In this document: piece by piece, positions 16,589 through 25,818 of the stretch | How the letters are laid out: each line of letters begins with the position of its first letter | Position numbering within the stretch: position 1 is the first letter of the stretch | From: Oscillospiraceae bacterium | GTDB taxonomy: Bacteria > Bacillota > Clostridia > Oscillospirales > Oscillospiraceae | DNA: 45,539 nt | Assembly (NCBI GenBank): GCA_009783555.1 | Contig: WRDH01000021.1 | Location: 1 to 45,539 of the forward strand | Reading direction: 5' to 3' | Position numbers and translations under genes: made by a program | The notes under the pieces: generated by a model | Databases searched by the model: none | The model's input: the letters and a program-made list of their open reading frames with translations, nothing else | What the model was told of the DNA's origin: nothing

Positions 16589-18316
16589 ATGAACTATAAA
16601 GAACAATATAACGCCTGGCTTTCAAGCTCTGCGTTGTCGGAGTGTGAAAAAGAGGAGCTTCGTAATATAGCAAATGATGCTAAAGAATTGGAAAGTCGCT
16701 TTTTCAGCCGTTTAGAGTTCGGCACTGCAGGGTTGCGTGGAATAATGGCAACAGGACTGTTTAGAATGAACATTCATGTCATACGCCACACAACGCAAGC
16801 ATTTGCAGAGCTTATACTGGATGAACCGGGTGACAGCAAAGACAAGTGTGTCGCAATCTGCTTTGACTGCCGCTTAAAGAGTGATGAATTTGCACGTGAA
16901 GCGGCAAGCATAATCGCAGGAAATGGAATAAAGGTGCGAATCTTCGAATCTTTACGCCCGACACCCGAGCTGTCATTTGCGATACGTCATTACGGCTGCA
17001 TAGCAGGGATTAATATAACCGCAAGCCATAACCCGAAGGAATACAACGGTTACAAAGTATACTGGTCGGACGGAGCTCAACTGCCGCCACACCACGCAGA
17101 AGAGATAGCGAACAAAATGGAGAAACTCGATATGTTTAACTCCATTCTCCGCATGGATTATTCTGATGCCGTAAATCAAGGTCTTATTACTATTATGGGT
17201 ACGGAAACAGACGAACTGTTTCTTAAGAATGTCATGGCACAAGCAAATGATTTTGAAGCGGTAAAAAAGGTCGCGGATACCTTCAAACTGGTATACACAC
17301 CCTTTCACGGCACAGGATATAAGCTTGTTCCGGAAGCCTTGCGCAGATTGGGATTAAAGCACATAATATGTGAGCCCGGGCAAATGATAATCGATGGCAC
17401 ATTCCCAACTGTCGTATCCCCAAATCCTGAAAACCCCGAAGGATTTGCATTGGCGATAGCACTGGCAAAAGAAAACGGAGCCGATCTTATAATAGGAACC
17501 GACCCGGACGCAGACCGTGTGGGGATTATGGTACACTCAGGTTCAGGAGACTACGTAACGCTGTCGGGAAACCAAACAGGAGTTCTTCTGATTGAGTACA
17601 TTATTGGAGCAAAACGCCGCGCAGGCACAATGCCTTCAATGCCGGTGATACTCAAGTCGCTGGTAACAACAGAGATGGCAAGATTGATTGCGGAAAAAAA
17701 TGATGTTGCTTGTTTTGACACATTCACGGGCTTTAAGTTCATGGCGGAAAAGAAAAACGCCCTCGAAGCAGAAGGGCAGGGCAATGTTATATTCTCATAT
17801 GAAGAATCCTACGGCTATATGATAGGCGATTTCGTAAGAGATAAGGACGCAGTAACAGCATCAATGCTACTCGCGGAAATGGCTGCATGGTACGCAGGAC
17901 AGGGCATGACCTTGTATGATGCAATGCAAAAACTGTACGAAAAATACGGGCAATACGGCGAGAAAACGTTGAATCTGGTCATGCCCGGACTCGATGGAAT
18001 AGTAAAGATGCGAAACTTGATGGCAGGTCTGCGTGAAAACCCGCCAACGGAGCTTGCAGGTGTGGAAGTCATTGCCCGAAGAGACTATCAACCCGGCACA
18101 ATACTGGACGTTAAAACAGGAACAACAACAGAAATGGAACTCTCAGGCTCAAATGTGCTGAGATATGACCTGGCAGACAAAACTGCGGTTATAGTACGCC
18201 CCTCCGGAACAGAACCAAAGGTAAAAGTGTATATTCTGGCAAGCGGAGAAACACGAGCAGAATGTGATGACAAAATAAGCAAGTATAGCAAATGGGCTGA
18301 GGCACTGGCAGGCTGA
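16589..18316 (+). CDS. pgcA: Phospho-sugar mutase (phosphoglucomutase/phosphomannomutase)
   Basis: 575-residue alpha-D-phosphohexomutase interconverting hexose-1- and hexose-6-phosphate. Four domains are recognisable by motifs: active serine S146 in TASHNPKEYNGYK, metal-binding DPDADR (D305, D307, D309), sugar-binding EESYGYMIGDF, and the C-terminal phosphate loop RPSGTEPKVKVY. The length fits the Firmicutes PgcA type. It links sugar catabolism to nucleotide-sugar synthesis and could use mannose- or glucose-phosphates from the sugar island, although it lies after the signalling genes. The ATG at 16589 is 4 nt after the preceding stop; GAGGAG lies 14-19 nt upstream. Confidence 0.93.
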   Translation: MNYKEQYNAWLSSSALSECEKEELRNIANDAKELESRFFSRLEFGTAGLRGIMATGLFRMNIHVIRHTTQAFAELILDEPGDSKDKCVAICFDCRLKSDEFAREAASIIAGNGIKVRIFESLRPTPELSFAIRHYGCIAGINITASHNPKEYNGYKVYWSDGAQLPPHHAEEIANKMEKLDMFNSILRMDYSDAVNQGLITIMGTETDELFLKNVMAQANDFEAVKKVADTFKLVYTPFHGTGYKLVPEALRRLGLKHIICEPGQMIIDGTFPTVVSPNPENPEGFALAIALAKENGADLIIGTDPDADRVGIMVHSGSGDYVTLSGNQTGVLLIEYIIGAKRRAGTMPSMPVILKSLVTTEMARLIAEKNDVACFDTFTGFKFMAEKKNALEAEGQGNVIFSYEESYGYMIGDFVRDKDAVTASMLLAEMAAWYAGQGMTLYDAMQKLYEKYGQYGEKTLNLVMPGLDGIVKMRNLMAGLRENPPTELAGVEVIARRDYQPGTILDVKTGTTTEMELSGSNVLRYDLADKTAVIVRPSGTEPKVKVYILASGETRAECDDKISKYSKWAEALAG

Positions 18317-18340
18317 TAGTTGCTGTCTATCTTCTTTTTA
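18315..18340 (+). terminator. Weak terminator-like hairpin between convergent genes
   Basis: GATAG (18315-18319), 7-nt loop, CTATC (18327-18331), then TTCTTTTT. It overlaps the mutase stop and the 3' end of the DUF1667 gene. A 5-bp stem is weak, so confidence is low. Confidence 0.3.
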
Positions 18341-18980
18341 TATGAGGGCGGCTTTTTATTCTCATTCCCCCATCTTCTTTCTGGTCACCGGCTTCATCCG
18401 TCTCTTCCTCAACGTATGTATCCTCTACACCCACGGCTTCTCCGGCAGCTCCAACAAAACCTCCTGCCGCTTCAGGTCCCAGATCATCCAGAACCCCCGC
18501 GCTTCCCGCGTTTCCTGTTGCAGACCTCAAACCCATGGTCATGCCGGAGGATGTATTGCTCCCGGATTCTCCTGAAACGCCTCGTTTGCTGAGTTCGACG
18601 TTTTTATTTTCCAGTTCAGCACCTATCTTCATAAGCGCAAAGCTTGTAACGATAACCTTTACTCCTGTATTTGCGATATCCTCTACGACTGTATCCCCGC
18701 AGCCCAGCTCAGTTTCAACAACTATGTCGCTGAGTTCCTTCATTGCGTCCATAAGCTTGTCACGGGGTATTTCCCCGTCGGTTCTTACAGAAATTACCGG
18801 AACACCCGGAAATTTAGTCCGTACAGTAGTTGTCAGAGTTCTGCTCGGGTTGGACATCTCGTGTTTTGCAAACTCTCTTCCTTTATCACATTTATTACCC
18901 TCAATCACCATATCGAAACCACTGCCTATTACTGTGAGCAGACAGCCGGCAGGGCAAGTTATGCAATACAGCTTTTTCAT
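18327..18980 (-). CDS. DUF1667 protein with long low-complexity tail
   Basis: The first 125 or so residues are the DUF1667 domain: CITCPAGCLLTV, EGNKCDKGREFA, PSRTLTTTVRTK, VRTDGEIPRDKL, GCGDTVVEDIANTGVKVIVT. The conserved cysteines suggest an iron-sulfur or metal site. In Firmicutes it is found with a GlpA-like dehydrogenase and an FAD oxidoreductase, as here; the start overlaps the upstream gene by 4 nt (ATGA). The last roughly 90 residues are unusual, a Gly/Ala/Ser then acidic stretch (SGESGSNTSSG, GFVGAAGEAVGVED) ending in basic residues. I recognise no domain there. The exact biochemical role of DUF1667 is not established. Confidence 0.85.
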   Translation of the reverse strand: MKKLYCITCPAGCLLTVIGSGFDMVIEGNKCDKGREFAKHEMSNPSRTLTTTVRTKFPGVPVISVRTDGEIPRDKLMDAMKELSDIVVETELGCGDTVVEDIANTGVKVIVTSFALMKIGAELENKNVELSKRGVSGESGSNTSSGMTMGLRSATGNAGSAGVLDDLGPEAAGGFVGAAGEAVGVEDTYVEEETDEAGDQKEDGGMRIKSRPHIKRR

Positions 18981-20233
18981 ATATTGTTCTCCATTCTCAA
19001 TTCGACTCTGCTCTCAGGAGTTAGAGCTGTATTAAAGTTTACCGCAAGACGTTCAACTTCTGACGGCACTAAAGTAAGGAATTCCTGACTATATTCAACT
19101 TGACCATTTACCAGAACTTTTACAATAACATTCTCACGTCTCTCACGAGGTCTGAAAAACAGTAATGCTTCTCCTCGCAACATGCCTAAATCCAAGTACT
19201 GAGGGGTGACGGTAAGGAAATCCTTGTTTATGCTGACACTAATTAGTTGTCTTTCTCCATACATAAAACGAGCAGCATTTTGTCCGGCGATTTTACCGCA
19301 CTCGGAAATATAATCAACCATACTATTAATAAATAATGCGTTTCCGCAGCAGAAAACCCCTTCGGTCATCGTCATAAAATTCTGGTCACATATCGGTCCG
19401 TCAGTGACATCGGAAATGGGAATGCCAAGAGAGTCAGCGAGCTCTGTATCCGGGATCAAGCCTCCTGCCAGGATAAGAGAATCACATTTTATTCTATTCT
19501 CCGAGCCTCTTATCACATTTAGATTCTTATCAACACGCTGGACTATTACCGACTTTAGCCGGCCTGATCCTGTAACATGCGTTACCGTATGCCCGCAATG
19601 AAGCGGAATAAAGTAATCATTAAGACATTCCGACACATTTTGCAATAATCCGGCAGGGGATTGTGACGGCTCATATACGCCCAGAACTCTTGCTCCTTCG
19701 AGAGTTAATCTTCTCGCTATAATTAAACCGGGGTCACTGCTTCCGAGGATGATACAGTTTTTTCCGGGCAATTGTCCCAAAATATTCAGATAATACTGAG
19801 CACTTCCTGCTGTAAATACCCCTGCAGGACGAGAACCGTGGATTGAAAGGTGGTTGGCTGAACGCTCAATGCAGCCGGTAGCTAAAACAACACATTTGGC
19901 TTCGACAAAAACAATCCCGTGCCTGTTACAAAGGGTCAGTTGAAAGGAATTACCGGTATTAACAACTTTTGTTACGGAAGTCTGGAGCATAACAAAAGTA
20001 TTTGTTTGCTCAAGATTGGAAATATCAGCGAACGCATATTCGGGTCCGGTGAGCCTATCACCGTGTCTTAATGCTCCAAAGCCGTTGTGGATAGCTTGTT
20101 TTAGTGTTCCTCCAAGGCTTGTATCCCTGTCGACGAGTAAAACCGAAGCTCCATCAACAGATGCAGCTATAGCTGCAGCCAGCCCGGCAGGACCGCCGCC
20201 AATGACCACTACTCCAACTCTACTCATCAACAT
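18977..20233 (-). CDS. FAD/NAD(P)-dependent oxidoreductase of a glycerol-3-phosphate dehydrogenase-type complex
   Basis: 418-residue two-dinucleotide-binding flavoprotein. FAD motif VVIGGGPAGLAAAIAAS (8-24), ATGCIERSANH, a second GxGxxG-like site CIILGSSDPGLIIARRL for NAD(P), and the FAD-closing segment FCCGNALFINSMVDYISECG. Similar proteins in Firmicutes sit between GlpA-like and DUF1667 genes and are thought to pass electrons from glycerol-3-phosphate or another 2-hydroxy acid to NAD+ or a quinone-independent acceptor (family knowledge; substrate uncertain). ATG at 20233, alternative ATG at 20227. Gene gap to the GlpA-like gene is 46 nt. Confidence 0.87.
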   Translation of the reverse strand: MLMSRVGVVVIGGGPAGLAAAIAASVDGASVLLVDRDTSLGGTLKQAIHNGFGALRHGDRLTGPEYAFADISNLEQTNTFVMLQTSVTKVVNTGNSFQLTLCNRHGIVFVEAKCVVLATGCIERSANHLSIHGSRPAGVFTAGSAQYYLNILGQLPGKNCIILGSSDPGLIIARRLTLEGARVLGVYEPSQSPAGLLQNVSECLNDYFIPLHCGHTVTHVTGSGRLKSVIVQRVDKNLNVIRGSENRIKCDSLILAGGLIPDTELADSLGIPISDVTDGPICDQNFMTMTEGVFCCGNALFINSMVDYISECGKIAGQNAARFMYGERQLISVSINKDFLTVTPQYLDLGMLRGEALLFFRPRERRENVIVKVLVNGQVEYSQEFLTLVPSEVERLAVNFNTALTPESRVELRMENNI

Positions 20234-20279
20234 TACAGATTATATATCCCTTCTTAGTTAAATCCCACAAGACAGATAT

Positions 20280-22145
20280 CTAACTGCCTGAGAAATTATC
20301 AGATTCATTTTCCTTTGTTGCCTGAAGGAGCTCTGCCCTCTTATGCAATCCTGCAATTATCTCCGGATCAGTGCGGTCGCGATTTGAAACCCTTGAAGAG
20401 GAGGATATCTTTTTCTGCAGCAGGGTTTTTGGATTTCCAAAAAGCTTTTCACTGCCGCTACTGCTTTTTCTGACATTATGCGGTAATAGCCCTGTTTCTT
20501 TGGAGATGATCTCAATTACCCGGGGACCGCAGCAACTGCCGTGGCAGCGTCCCATGGTTGCCCGAACACGTCGCTTCACACCATCATAGGTAAAGCACCG
20601 GACATTTCGCCGCAGGGAGTTTTTTATTTCACCCTTGCTAATACCCTCACATCTGCAAATAATAACACCGTAATCAGGGTCGGCTTCAATTAAACCCGCG
20701 CGTGCCGCATCATCCATTTCCGAAGGACGGGGCAAAGCAATTCGTTTTGGGTCAAACTCAGGATTTTTGCTTACACTGTCCTCACCGCCAAACATTTCGA
20801 CTACAATGCGGCATACCTCAGCACTTACGGCAGGAGCAGAGGTAAGTCCGGGTGATTGCAATCCGGCAGCGTGAATGATATTAGAGGTATACACACCTTT
20901 TCTGATAATAAAATCATCCTCATATGTTGCCGCATTGATTCCTGAATAGTATGCAAGAATATCTTGCTCGTCCAGCGAAGGAATTATCTTGGATAATGAA
21001 GAAAATATTTCTTTAATGCTAAGCAATGAAGTAGAAAAATCCTCTCTGTGAATAGTCTCAAAATTATCCGGTCCTACCAGAGCCGGTCCGTCAATTGAAC
21101 GCACAACGCAGCAATCCTTTGTGTGTCTTCTCTTAGCAGGTGTTTTTCCTATAGAAGTCAGGACAGTTTGAATAAGATTAGCGGAGGCTTTCTTATTAAT
21201 TACTGCTGTTGTGCCTTTTTGAGGATGGATAGAATAAAAACGGTCACCTGCCATTGAAGCTATATAGTCACTAAAAACACCTGCGGCATTTATCACTACT
21301 TTTGGTTTGATTGTTCCGCGATTTGTTACTACAGATTTGATGATACCGTCTTCCGTGGTCATTGATTGGACGATTGTGTCCAAAAATAAACTGACACCGT
21401 TTTGAACAGCGTTTTCTGCATAAGCAATTGTTAAGTCAAACGGATTAACGACACCGGTAGAAGGAAAAAACAGTGCTGCTCTTATATCGTTGCTGACTGT
21501 AGGCTCATATTTACGTAGTTCATCTCTCCCCACAACTCTGACATCTTTAAAACCCATCCACTTCCAGTACAAAAGTGTCAATGACAAAAACGAATCCCAC
21601 AGACGGTTTTTTTGATAAACAAATTGACCCGTTCGCGTGAAGTTGACCTCAAGCTCCTCGCATAGGTTCTCAAACATCGCATTGCCGAGTCTGGAGAACT
21701 TGAATCTTTGTGAGGTTTTCTTTAGTCCGACTCCCGATTGGACTACACCGAGATTTCGTCCGGACATTTGCATAGCAACATCATGTTCTTTTTCAACAAG
21801 AATTATACCAAGGTCATACCTGGAAAGTTCACGGGCGATTGCACACCCTGTTACACCGCCGCCGATTATAAGAACATCGGGCTCTTCCCATTCAAGAATA
21901 CTATCTTCGATTTTTGGTGTTCTTACCGGCATTGGTTTTTCACCGGTACATTCTATGTCATTTACAAATCCAAAAAAAGGATTATCTTCTACGGCTATCA
22001 TTCCCGCTTGTACGACATCATTCCACGTACCTAATTCACCTGAAAGAACAAGGCAGCCACCCATATTCCGGGCAACCACCTGACCGTTAAAAGTATTATT
22101 GAGTTTCTTATTTAACTTTCGTAAAGATGACATTACCGGCTTCAT
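20280..22145 (-). CDS. GlpA-like FAD-dependent glycerol-3-phosphate dehydrogenase with BFD-like [2Fe-2S] domain
   Basis: 621 residues. The DAO-type FAD domain starts at about 90 (VLIIGGGVTGCAIARELSRY), with SGRNLGVVQSG, INAAGVFSDYIA and the closing HAAGLQSPGLTSAPA. A C-terminal BFD-like cluster domain has C497, C499, C534 and C538/539 (CRCEGIS, GRCHGSCCG). An 80-residue N-terminal extension (LVLSGELGTWNDVVQAG) resembles a BON-type fold by eye. The last 65 residues are a polar, Ser/Lys-rich tail. It probably oxidises glycerol-3-phosphate in the cytosol with the two downstream gene products. GGGGGG directly abuts the ATG at 22145, so ATG 22133 is possible too. Confidence 0.87.
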   Translation of the reverse strand: MKPVMSSLRKLNKKLNNTFNGQVVARNMGGCLVLSGELGTWNDVVQAGMIAVEDNPFFGFVNDIECTGEKPMPVRTPKIEDSILEWEEPDVLIIGGGVTGCAIARELSRYDLGIILVEKEHDVAMQMSGRNLGVVQSGVGLKKTSQRFKFSRLGNAMFENLCEELEVNFTRTGQFVYQKNRLWDSFLSLTLLYWKWMGFKDVRVVGRDELRKYEPTVSNDIRAALFFPSTGVVNPFDLTIAYAENAVQNGVSLFLDTIVQSMTTEDGIIKSVVTNRGTIKPKVVINAAGVFSDYIASMAGDRFYSIHPQKGTTAVINKKASANLIQTVLTSIGKTPAKRRHTKDCCVVRSIDGPALVGPDNFETIHREDFSTSLLSIKEIFSSLSKIIPSLDEQDILAYYSGINAATYEDDFIIRKGVYTSNIIHAAGLQSPGLTSAPAVSAEVCRIVVEMFGGEDSVSKNPEFDPKRIALPRPSEMDDAARAGLIEADPDYGVIICRCEGISKGEIKNSLRRNVRCFTYDGVKRRVRATMGRCHGSCCGPRVIEIISKETGLLPHNVRKSSSGSEKLFGNPKTLLQKKISSSSRVSNRDRTDPEIIAGLHKRAELLQATKENESDNFSGS

Positions 22146-22194
22146 CCCCCCGGAGATATTAAGAATAATAACTACACTTCTTCCTACGATGCTA

Positions 22195-22224
22195 ATACTA
22201 CCACAAAGTATATACTCAAGTCAA
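22195..22224 (-). promoter_or_regulatory. Promoter of the GlpA-like operon
   Basis: Minus strand: TTGACT (22224-22219), 18-nt spacer, TAGTAT (22200-22195), 50 nt before the start codon. Confidence 0.6.
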
Positions 22225-22234
22225 TGCCGCCCGC

Positions 22235-22260
22235 AGACAGGGGGACGGTTCATCTGTCTT
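22235..22260. repeat. REP-like palindrome (single)
   Basis: AGACAGGGGGACGGTTC... closing with CTGTCTT at 22260. It sits between the GlpA-operon promoter and the stop codon of the convergently placed DHHW gene, which begins at the next base. Confidence 0.8.
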
Positions 22261-23367
22261 TTACGCCTGCACTATGCTCGGATTATTAAATATCTGCGAG
22301 CTAAAAATGAACAATGCATCTGCCCCTGATGTGAACTCGACAAATTGATCCAGGACTTGCAAATTAATATAGCGCAGATCAATTATCGTTATTTTTGAAT
22401 ATGCTTCCATCATCAGCGGAGCAAGGCTGCTGCCGAAAGAATCGCGGAACAGATAAAGCTCACGTTCCGGTGCTGACGGGTTTTCTACTATTATCAGCGG
22501 CTGAGGGCCTCGAAGGAAAAAATCATACGGATCTACGCCTCTAAAGCGGGAAATATCATATACAGGACCTTCTTCGAACTCAAGTGTCCTGTCATTGAGA
22601 TACTTGACACTCAAACCCGGTACATCGACATAAGTCATTATATCCGGCGTAACCGGCAGAGCCAGTTGACCGGTATAAACCCCGTTCCATTCTCCGACAG
22701 TAACAATCGGGAAATCACTGAGAACAGGATTTGCATTCATTGAAGATAGTAAATGGCTTGCAACACCGGAAATCCTCGACTGATCCCAATGCAAATCAGT
22801 CTTATAGAACATGTCTGCAGTCAGCGATTCCATTACTCTGATGTACTGATAATCACCTAATACGTCAAAGAGAATAGGCTCTGCCACAGATAAATCAAAA
22901 CCGGGGTAATAACGCTCGGCAAAAACACTTTTATCCGGAACGATAGAATAGTAAACATTCACATTCGAAGCAGCGACAAACGCGGCAGCTCTTTGTATTC
23001 TTTCCGAAGTTTGTCTGAACGAAACAGTATCGACACGCCTGAACTCACCTATGCCGACAGCATTACACCTGTATAATCCGGACTTATCCGTCTGCTGATA
23101 AACATCGAGAATCTGAAAAGCATGAATCATCCTGAAAGTATCACGGAAAACAAACCTGTCAGCAGCATAATCATCAAATCCGCTCATAAACTCACCACTC
23201 ATGATCGCATTTGCACTGATCTCCGGAAACTTCGCCGGAATCCTGCGCTCACTGACAAGCACGGCAGGCTCGGGAATAATAAAATTCAACAGGAAAAATG
23301 TACCGGTAAAACCAATAAAAATAATACAAATTACAATATCTCTGAAAGTTGGTTTTTTCTTTTCCAT
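22261..23367 (-). CDS. DHHW/AlgX-like SGNH-type protein of a surface acylation system
   Basis: 368 residues from ATG 23367 (AGGTGG upstream; a GTG at 23379 is possible but lies inside the ribosome site). An uncleaved N-terminal anchor (DIVICIIFIGFTGTFFLLNF) is followed by an extracytoplasmic domain. YKTDLHWDQ corresponds to the DHHW motif, here DLHW. YLFRDSFGSSLAPLM holds the probable nucleophilic serine. Relatives (AlgX/AlgJ, DHHW) work with MBOAT proteins to O-acetylate exported polysaccharides, and the MBOAT gene is immediately upstream, its stop within 12 nt. The acyl-accepting polymer is unknown. Confidence 0.8.
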   Translation of the reverse strand: MEKKKPTFRDIVICIIFIGFTGTFFLLNFIIPEPAVLVSERRIPAKFPEISANAIMSGEFMSGFDDYAADRFVFRDTFRMIHAFQILDVYQQTDKSGLYRCNAVGIGEFRRVDTVSFRQTSERIQRAAAFVAASNVNVYYSIVPDKSVFAERYYPGFDLSVAEPILFDVLGDYQYIRVMESLTADMFYKTDLHWDQSRISGVASHLLSSMNANPVLSDFPIVTVGEWNGVYTGQLALPVTPDIMTYVDVPGLSVKYLNDRTLEFEEGPVYDISRFRGVDPYDFFLRGPQPLIIVENPSAPERELYLFRDSFGSSLAPLMMEAYSKITIIDLRYINLQVLDQFVEFTSGADALFIFSSQIFNNPSIVQA

Positions 23368-23379
23368 TGTTAACACCAC

Positions 23380-24789
23380 CTAAAACCTAAAGTATATAAA
23401 CGGATTAAACGAGCCGTCTACCATTGCTGCTGTTGAAGCCGCAAGGATTAAGAACAAAATCACGGGCTCAAGAACCATTACAAGTTTTTTCTTAGTATCA
23501 ACTTTTTCCGCAAGCCTTTTACAAAGCGGCGTTACGCCAATGACCGCAATAATAATCGGTAATGCATAACTTCGCAGATAGTACAACGCTTCAGTAGATG
23601 CGAGTAAACCACCTGCACCAAACATGCGTCCGATGGTATTAAATGCGACACTAAAGCCGCCGACGGCATCAAAGAATGCCCAACTGATAAAGACAATCAG
23701 CATAACATAAATGTGTCGTAATACCTTTGGTATTTTTTCCAGAGCCTTGCCGATAAAGAACTTTTCAATCAACAGCACAACCCCGAAGTATCCGCCCCAA
23801 AGAATGAAATTCCAATCAGCCCCATGCCAAAAACCTGTCAGCATCCATACTATCATTATATTAAAAACATGCCTGAGCAGCTTGACGCGATTTCCACCAA
23901 GAGGTATATACACATAGTCTCTGAACCAGCCTGACAAGGTCATATGCCAACGTCGCCAGAAATTCGTTATGCTGTCAGCAATATAAGGGTAGTTGAAGTT
24001 TTCGGGAAACTTAAAACCAAAAACATGACCGAGACCGATTGCCATATCACTGTAACCTGAGAAGTCAAAATATATCTGCATTGTATAAGCAATTAAATAC
24101 AACCATACAAACAAAACACTTTGATCGCCGCTGATTTTATATATCTCAACCAGTTCACCAAACAAGTTCGCTATCAGCATTTTTTTACCGAGTCCGAAGA
24201 TGAAACGGCGCATACCCATAGCAAATCCAGACCAGCTATGCTCACGTTTTGCAAAAGCTTTTGCCACATCGGCATATCTGACAATCGGACCTGCAATAAG
24301 CTGCGGAAAAGACGCGACATAGGTGGAAAAGTCCAATACATTACGTTGAATCTCAATCTGTCCTTTGTACAGGTCAATTGTATAGCTGAGCAGTTGGAAT
24401 GTATAAAAACTGATGCCAATCGGCATTAGCATGTTTATCAGCGGAATATTCGTGTTTGCTATATTGTTGACATTTGATAAAAAGAAGTTTGCGTACTTAA
24501 AGTAAATCAAACCGGACACACTTACAGCCGAGGAAATAAGCATATATACCATGGACGCCCGCTGCCCTCGGTACTTCTCGATCAGTAAACTGAATCCCCA
24601 TGCGAAAATGCATTGCGCAATCATAAGAAAAACATATCTCGGCTCACCCCAGGCATAAAAAACAAGACTCGCCGTCAGAAGCGTTATATTGCGCAGTCGC
24701 GGCGAGCCTTTCGGCATTGGGGTTATGAAGTATAGGATCAATGTGATGGGAAGGAAATAGTAGAGAAATGACGGACTGGAAAAAACCAT
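23380..24789 (-). CDS. MBOAT-family O-acyltransferase (AlgI/DltB type)
   Basis: 469-residue polytopic membrane protein with about 10-12 hydrophobic segments. Family signatures: PIGISFYTFQLLSYTID, FPQLIAGPIVRY, YFDFSGYSDMAIG, NFWRRWHMTLSGWFRDYVY (H282) and GFWHGADWNFILWGG (invariant H322). It transfers acyl groups across the cytoplasmic membrane to an extracellular polymer, with the downstream DHHW protein as partner. ATG at 24789. Co-transcribed with the DUF4358 lipoprotein gene 28 nt upstream. Confidence 0.93.
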   Translation of the reverse strand: MVFSSPSFLYYFLPITLILYFITPMPKGSPRLRNITLLTASLVFYAWGEPRYVFLMIAQCIFAWGFSLLIEKYRGQRASMVYMLISSAVSVSGLIYFKYANFFLSNVNNIANTNIPLINMLMPIGISFYTFQLLSYTIDLYKGQIEIQRNVLDFSTYVASFPQLIAGPIVRYADVAKAFAKREHSWSGFAMGMRRFIFGLGKKMLIANLFGELVEIYKISGDQSVLFVWLYLIAYTMQIYFDFSGYSDMAIGLGHVFGFKFPENFNYPYIADSITNFWRRWHMTLSGWFRDYVYIPLGGNRVKLLRHVFNIMIVWMLTGFWHGADWNFILWGGYFGVVLLIEKFFIGKALEKIPKVLRHIYVMLIVFISWAFFDAVGGFSVAFNTIGRMFGAGGLLASTEALYYLRSYALPIIIAVIGVTPLCKRLAEKVDTKKKLVMVLEPVILFLILAASTAAMVDGSFNPFIYFRF

Positions 24790-24817
24790 GTTAGTCTATT
24801 CCTTTCGATGTACTTAC

Positions 24818-25495
24818 TTAACCAAGAGCGATAGCACCACCGCCCGCAGGAGCTTCAATACCACCGTCGTGTTCAAAGATTGTCACGACTGTTCCGATTG
24901 TACCTGCTTCTGCTCTGAATTCGGCGACCGCTGCGTCAACAACATCAGCTTTGGCTGCTGCGATTAATACATATTCGCCTGATTCAACGACAATGACTTT
25001 TTCAGGCCATACGCATATCCATTTTTGCGCGTCATAACCGTTTGATCCTGAAACTAAGCCTTTTATTTCGGTTGCTGCACTTGCGTTATTAGCTTGAATG
25101 ACTACGATTTGATGTGCGAAGGTACCGATTGCGGCGAGGCTGGAAGCTGCATAATTAACGAGTCTGTCAAAATCTGCTGTGGATAAGCCGACATCATTTT
25201 GCGACATTTCTGAGCTGACCGGTGTCGGGGGGAGTGTCATCGGCATTTCAATACCTGCGTCTTTAAGGGCTGCATCGAGATTGGCAAGAACATCGATTGC
25301 AGAACCCGATAAGTTACTGTTGCTTCCTGTTCCTGTGCCTGTACCTGTTCCGGGATTGTCCGGGGTAGCAGGGTTGCTTGGTGCAGAGGGGTTGTCCGGG
25401 GTAGCGGGGTCTGCGGCAGATGATACTGTGCAGGCTGCTAACGCAAAAATCATTGTTACTACTACTAAACTTAAAATTACTCTTCTGGTGCTCAT
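24818..25495 (-). CDS. DUF4358-domain lipoprotein
   Basis: 225 residues from ATG 25495. Signal peptide MSTRRVILSLVVVTMIFALAAC with a lipobox, then a Pro/Asn/Asp linker (DPATPDNPSAPSNPATPDNP) and a short Gly-Thr repeat. The DUF4358-like domain follows, with IGTFAHQIVVIQA, DAQKWICVWPEKVIVVESG and EYVLIAAAKADVVDAAVAEF. A longer frame opens at 25594 but lies upstream of the promoter, so the lipoprotein start is preferred. DUF4358 proteins commonly accompany MBOAT and DHHW genes in Clostridia, as here; their molecular role is not known. Confidence 0.8.
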   Translation of the reverse strand: MSTRRVILSLVVVTMIFALAACTVSSAADPATPDNPSAPSNPATPDNPGTGTGTGTGSNSNLSGSAIDVLANLDAALKDAGIEMPMTLPPTPVSSEMSQNDVGLSTADFDRLVNYAASSLAAIGTFAHQIVVIQANNASAATEIKGLVSGSNGYDAQKWICVWPEKVIVVESGEYVLIAAAKADVVDAAVAEFRAEAGTIGTVVTIFEHDGGIEAPAGGGAIALG

Positions 25496-25552
25496 GATAA
25501 ACACGACCTTTCTGTCACTGTGTACAATACATGCGTCCTCTAATCTTCTGAA

Positions 25553-25582
25553 ATTATACGTTCTGACGAGATTTAGTGTCAA
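25553..25582 (-). promoter_or_regulatory. Consensus sigma-A promoter of the DUF4358-MBOAT-DHHW operon
   Basis: Minus strand: perfect TTGACA (25582-25577), 18-nt spacer, perfect TATAAT (25558-25553). Transcription would start near 25546, downstream of the longer frame's ATG, which settles the lipoprotein start at 25495. Confidence 0.8.
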
Positions 25583-25669
25583 GGCAAGCACCACAATGTT
25601 TACATTCTCTTAATACTGTGCGGTAAATAACTCGGGATGAACATTTGCTTGTGCGTGTACTGATGTACT

Positions 25670-25720
25670 AAAATGTCACAGAACCGTTTAACAATGACAA
25701 AATATCAGAAAAATGTCACA
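25670..25720. promoter_or_regulatory. Pair of AAAATGTCACA direct repeats
   Basis: AAAATGTCACA at 25670-25680 and again at 25710-25720, exactly 40 bp apart (about four helical turns), between two divergent promoters. It may be a binding site pair. The factor is unknown. Confidence 0.35.
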
Positions 25721-25818
25721 ATTGAGTTACAAATCGTGAAAAAATAAAAAAGAAAAAGTTCATCATATAATTCATCATTATAGTTCCTCAAATGGGGTAA
25801 ATATTGCGAAAAAAACAC

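Noticed and set aside
18535..19035. A 166-codon plus-strand frame opposite the DUF1667 gene
   Set aside because: It has no recognisable domain and is antisense to a well-supported family; composition bias explains the long frame.
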